From NCBI RefSeq assembly GCF_022429625.1, contig NZ_CP092483.1, positions 2,666,001 to 2,730,000 of the forward strand: a stretch of DNA of 64,000 nt, given 5' to 3'. Source of the stretch: Devosia lacusdianchii (GTDB taxonomy: Bacteria > Pseudomonadota > Alphaproteobacteria > Rhizobiales > Devosiaceae). The translations under genes and the position numbers were made by a program. Numbering within the stretch: the stretch's first letter is position 1; every line of letters begins with the position of its first letter. Under the pieces are notes generated by a model. It made no database searches. It was not told the origin of the DNA and saw nothing but the letters and a program-made list of their open reading frames with translations. This document shows positions 61,401 to 64,000 of this stretch, one piece after another.

Positions 61401-62146
61401 TGAAAATCCTGGTCCCCGTCAAACGCGTAGTCGATTTCAACGTCCGCATCCGGGTCAAGCCCGATGGATCGGGCGTCGACCTGAACAACGTGAAAATGGC
61501 GATGAACCCCTTCGACGAAATCGCGCTTGAAGAGGCAGTGCGCCTGGTAGAAGCCGGCACCGCAACCGAAGTTATAGCCGTGACCATCGGTCCAGCCGTT
61601 GCGCAGGACGTGCTGCGGACGGCGCTGGCAATGGGCGCCACGCGCGCAATTCTGGTCACCACCGATATTGCCCCCGAACCGCTGGCCGTGGCCAAAATCC
61701 TGACCCGGGTCGCCCGTGACGAAAGCGTCGACCTCGTGCTCCTCGGCAAGCAGGCGATCGACGACGACGCCAACCAGACCGGCCAGATGTTGGCCGCTCT
61801 GCTCGATTGGCCCCAGGCAACCTTTGCCTCCGAAGTCACCGTCGCCGGCGAAGCAATCCGCGTCACCCGCGAGGTCGACGGCGGCACGCAAACGCTGGAG
61901 CTGACGCTGCCGGCAGTGGTGAGCGCCGATCTCCGGCTCAACCAGCCGCGCTTTGTCAGTCTGCCCAATATCCTCAAGGCCCGGAGCAAGCCTTTGAGCC
62001 AGATTGATTCCGCGACGCTTGGCCTCGACCTCGCCCCGCGCCTCAAGGTGCAGCGCACCGAAGAACCGCCTGCCCGCAAAGCCGGCGCCACCCTGGCGTC
62101 GGTCGATGAGCTCATCGACAGGCTGCGAGCCCAGGCCATATTGTAA
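61400..62146 (+). CDS. etfB: Electron transfer flavoprotein, beta subunit
   Basis: A 248-residue ETF beta chain. It begins [20 protein letters not shown], then [20 protein letters not shown] and [20 protein letters not shown], the standard first domain, and [20 protein letters not shown] that binds AMP. ETF collects electrons from isovaleryl-CoA dehydrogenase and hands them to ETF:quinone oxidoreductase, not present here. It overlaps the crotonase stop (TGATG) and is followed by etfA after 17 bases. A second pair elsewhere in the genome is likely but not visible. Confidence 0.96.
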   Translation: MKILVPVKRVVDFNVRIRVKPDGSGVDLNNVKMAMNPFDEIALEEAVRLVEAGTATEVIAVTIGPAVAQDVLRTALAMGATRAILVTTDIAPEPLAVAKILTRVARDESVDLVLLGKQAIDDDANQTGQMLAALLDWPQATFASEVTVAGEAIRVTREVDGGTQTLELTLPAVVSADLRLNQPRFVSLPNILKARSKPLSQIDSATLGLDLAPRLKVQRTEEPPARKAGATLASVDELIDRLRAQAIL

Positions 62147-62163
62147 CCGAACGGAGGCAGCGC

Positions 62164-63090
62164 ATGACCACTCTCCTGCTCGCCGAGCATGACGGCACAC
62201 ACCTGTCGCCCGATACTGCCCGCGCCGTCAGCGCCCTGGCTGGGTTGGGCGATATTCACCTGCTCGTCGCCGGTAACGCCGTCGGCGACATCGCCGCGGC
62301 AGCGTCTCGTCTCACTGGCGTCGGCAAGGTCCTTCATTCCGATGGAGCTTCGCTCGCACATCACCTCGCTGAGCCGCTCACCGCGCTCATCACGTCCTTG
62401 GCTGGCAATTACGAGGTCATCGCCGCGGCAGCGTCGAGCACCGGCAAAAGCACGATGCCACGGGTGGCCGCGCTGCTCGACGTGATGCAGGTATCCGACG
62501 TGATCGCTATCGACGGACCCCGCACCTTCAAGCGGCCAATCTATGCCGGCAACGCCATCCAGACCGTAGAAACCACGGACAGCAAGATCGTCCTGACTGT
62601 CCGCACACCGCTGTTCGAACCAGCGCCGGAGGCCGGAAATGCCCCCATCGAGTCGGTTGCGGCGCCAGGATGGAGTGGCCGAACCCGACACGTCGAAACA
62701 CAGAAGACCGTCAGCGATCGGCCCGAACTGGGTGCCGCCCGCGTGGTCGTATCGGGCGGCCGTGCCCTCGGTAGCAAGGACCAGTTCGACGCGGTTCTCG
62801 GTCCCCTCGCCGAAAAACTCAACGCGGCGCTTGGCGCCTCGCGCGCCGCGGTCGATGCCGGCTATGCCGCCAATGACCTGCAGGTAGGGCAGACCGGCAA
62901 GGTCGTCGCGCCCGACCTCTACATTGCCTGCGGCATCTCCGGGGCCATCCAGCACGTGGCGGGCATAAAGGCCGCAAAGGTGATCGTGGCGATCAACTCC
63001 GATCCCAATGCCCCCATATTCGCGCTGGCCGATTATGGGCTGGTCGGCGATATCTTTACCCTGGTGCCGGAGCTGACGGCCAAACTCTAG
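62164..63090 (+). CDS. etfA: Electron transfer flavoprotein, alpha subunit
   Basis: A 308-residue ETF alpha chain. The N-terminal half is domain I; the FAD-binding C-terminal half contains ARVVVSGGRALGSKDQFDAV, then AAVDAGYAANDLQVGQTGKV and VAPDLYIACGISGAIQHVAG, followed by VIVAINSDPNAPIFALADYG and GDIFTLVPEL at the end, all hallmarks of ETF-alpha. It forms the heterodimer with EtfB. CGGAGG precedes the ATG. It is the penultimate gene of the operon; the Lrp-type gene starts 8 bases later. Confidence 0.97.
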   Translation: MTTLLLAEHDGTHLSPDTARAVSALAGLGDIHLLVAGNAVGDIAAAASRLTGVGKVLHSDGASLAHHLAEPLTALITSLAGNYEVIAAAASSTGKSTMPRVAALLDVMQVSDVIAIDGPRTFKRPIYAGNAIQTVETTDSKIVLTVRTPLFEPAPEAGNAPIESVAAPGWSGRTRHVETQKTVSDRPELGAARVVVSGGRALGSKDQFDAVLGPLAEKLNAALGASRAAVDAGYAANDLQVGQTGKVVAPDLYIACGISGAIQHVAGIKAAKVIVAINSDPNAPIFALADYGLVGDIFTLVPELTAKL

Positions 63091-63098
63091 GGGACGGC

Positions 63099-63554
63099 AT
63101 GGTCGACGCGATTGATCTCAAGATCCTGCGGGTATTGCAGCAGGAGCCGGACATTCCGATGACCGAGCTGGGCATGCGGGTGGGCCTCAGCCACACGCCC
63201 TGCTGGCGACGCATCAAGCAGATGGAGGCCCAGGGTGTTATCCGCGGCCGCGCGCTCCTGCTCGATCCGGCCCAGGTCGAGCTGGATGTCTCGGTCATCT
63301 GCTTCGTCAAGCTCAACCACCACGACGAAGACGCCCTCAATGCCTTTGAGGCCGAAGTGATGCGACTGCCCTTCGTGGTGCAGTGCTATTCGATGTCGGG
63401 TGAACATGACTACCTGCTGCGCGTGGTGTCACGCGACGTCAAGCACTACGAGGAATTCGTCAAGCGCTCGCTACTCCACCTGCCCAGCGTCGCCTTCGTC
63501 AATTCGAGCTTCGCCTTGCGCGAGGTCAAGAACGTGACGGTGCTACCGGTTTAA
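63099..63554 (+). CDS. Lrp/AsnC-family transcriptional regulator
   Basis: A 151-residue Lrp-type protein. The helix-turn-helix is in residues 4-50: VDAIDLKILRVLQQEPDIPM, then TELGMRVGLSHTPCWRRIKQ and MEAQGVIRGRALLLD. The RAM ligand domain follows (VICFVKLNHHDEDALNAFEA, then HDYLLRVVSRDVKHYEEFVK). Its position at the end of the leucine operon suggests that it senses leucine or its 2-oxo acid and controls the operon, like BkdR or Lrp-type activators in other proteobacteria. This role is inferred; no operator was found in the promoter region. Confidence 0.94.
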   Translation: MVDAIDLKILRVLQQEPDIPMTELGMRVGLSHTPCWRRIKQMEAQGVIRGRALLLDPAQVELDVSVICFVKLNHHDEDALNAFEAEVMRLPFVVQCYSMSGEHDYLLRVVSRDVKHYEEFVKRSLLHLPSVAFVNSSFALREVKNVTVLPV

Positions 63555-63560
63555 GCGCGT

Positions 63561-63660
63561 CAAACCACGGTGTCATTCCCGCGAAAGCGGGAATCCCCTT
63601 TCGAAGCGTGGTGCAGATGGGAGATTCCCGCTTTCGCGGGAAAGGCACCGTCGTGGTGGC
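63561..63660. repeat. REP/BIME-like element with two inverted hairpins
   Basis: Two hairpins occur in opposite order: ATTCCCGC-GAAA-GCGGGAAT at 63575-63594 and TTCCCGC-TTTC-GCGGGAA at 63625-63642. Outer arms ACCACGGTG (63564-63572) and CACCG-TC-GTGGT (63646-63657) can pair as well. The core sequence matches the palindrome at 8409-8458. It fills the gap between two convergent genes. Confidence 0.75.
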
Positions 63661-63677
63661 GCGTTTCAAGCAAGAGC

Positions 63678-64000
63678 CTAAACGGCCACGTCCGCCTTGA
63701 TGGCGTCGTGCGGGGCGTATCCCTCCACCGCGAAGTCGTCGATCGTATACTCGTCTATGCTCGCTGCCCGCCGTGCCAGCGTCATCGTCGGCAGGTCGCG
63801 CGGCTCACGCGAAATCTGCAGCTTCGCCTGCTCAAAATGGTTGAGGTAAAGGTGGGTATCGCCTGAGAACCATACGAATTCTCCCAGGTCGAGCCCGGCC
63901 TGCTGGGCAATCATATATTGCAGGGCGACGCAGCCGACATAGTTGAACGGCGCCCCCAGCAGCAGGTCGCATGACCGCTGATACATCATGCAGCTCAGCT
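63678..64000 (-). CDS. thyA: Thymidylate synthase, C-terminal part (runs off the window)
   Basis: The last 107 or so codons are present. They include the SCMMYQRSCDLLLGAPFN segment with the dUMP-binding Arg-Ser, VALQYMIAQQAGLDLGEFVW, SGDTHLYLNHFEQAKLQ with the D-x-H-x-Y motif, and YTIDDFAVEGYAPHDAIKAD, ending VAV. This is the canonical C-terminus of ThyA. It makes dTMP from dUMP with methylenetetrahydrofolate, giving dihydrofolate that folA recycles. The N-terminal part with the catalytic cysteine lies beyond the window end. Confidence 0.97.
   Translation of the reverse strand, partial: LSCMMYQRSCDLLLGAPFNYVGCVALQYMIAQQAGLDLGEFVWFSGDTHLYLNHFEQAKLQISREPRDLPTMTLARRAASIDEYTIDDFAVEGYAPHDAIKADVAV

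Noticed and set aside
61381..62955. 524-residue minus-strand ORF
   Set aside because: It is antisense to etfB and etfA, both well conserved; low-complexity composition.

Overview
The window looks like a chromosomal segment of a GC-rich alphaproteobacterium of the order Hyphomicrobiales. Devosia or a close relative fits best. This rests on gene content and order (hflK-hflC-folA with thyA nearby, ilvI-ilvN behind a short branched-chain leader peptide, a BA14K-family protein, an ilvC with its own TetR gene) and on the type of intergenic palindromes. The genus is an inference; no rRNA is present. There is no prophage, insertion sequence, conjugation gene or CRISPR array.

Layout. 1-11 kb: start of acs, a GNAT enzyme, a coupled envelope pair (FemAB-like acyltransferase plus lipid-linked sugar flippase), a TerC-type membrane protein, a class C beta-lactamase-fold hydrolase, tRNA-Lys(CUU), an MscS channel, a HisC-like aminotransferase, and leuA preceded by a leucine-rich small ORF. 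10.8-11.5 kb holds two small reading frames that each look broken by one base. 11.5-19.7 kb: a PhzF / HbpS-like / GFA run, a NUDIX protein, tetR-ilvC, a two-component system and two envelope proteins. 19.7-31.4 kb: hydrolase, Old Yellow Enzyme homologue, PAP2 phosphatase, an FAD monooxygenase behind kup, an FMN reductase, a Bcr/CflA exporter with a divergent TetR, and a MerR gene divergent from a membrane protein. 31.4-42.7 kb: pdxJ, ilvI-ilvN with a leader-peptide attenuator, a GlxA-type regulator, two SRPBCC proteins, a DHA2 exporter, a PiT phosphate transporter, NUDIX and a cold-shock protein. 42.7-51.3 kb: MATE exporter, miaA, serB, hflK-hflC, folA and DUF4424. 51.5-63.6 kb: a nine-gene plus-strand operon for leucine breakdown. 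The window closes with the 3' part of thyA.

How the genes work together. Branched-chain amino acids are the main theme. Synthesis genes lie at three places (leuA, ilvC, ilvI-ilvN), two of them with upstream leader ORFs that suggest attenuation. Degradation of leucine from its 2-oxo acid to acetyl-CoA and acetoacetate is encoded in one operon: a fused 2-oxoacid (indolepyruvate-type) oxidoreductase, isovaleryl-CoA dehydrogenase, both methylcrotonyl-CoA carboxylase subunits, HMG-CoA lyase, a methylglutaconyl-CoA hydratase-like crotonase, both ETF subunits and an Lrp/AsnC regulator. The oxidoreductase at the head of this operon, in place of a branched-chain dehydrogenase complex, is the most interesting biological hypothesis here. 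The operon lies between folA/hflKC and thyA, genes often close together in relatives, so it may have been inserted there.

All starts were chosen by ribosome-binding sites and family alignment from memory. No database search was run.
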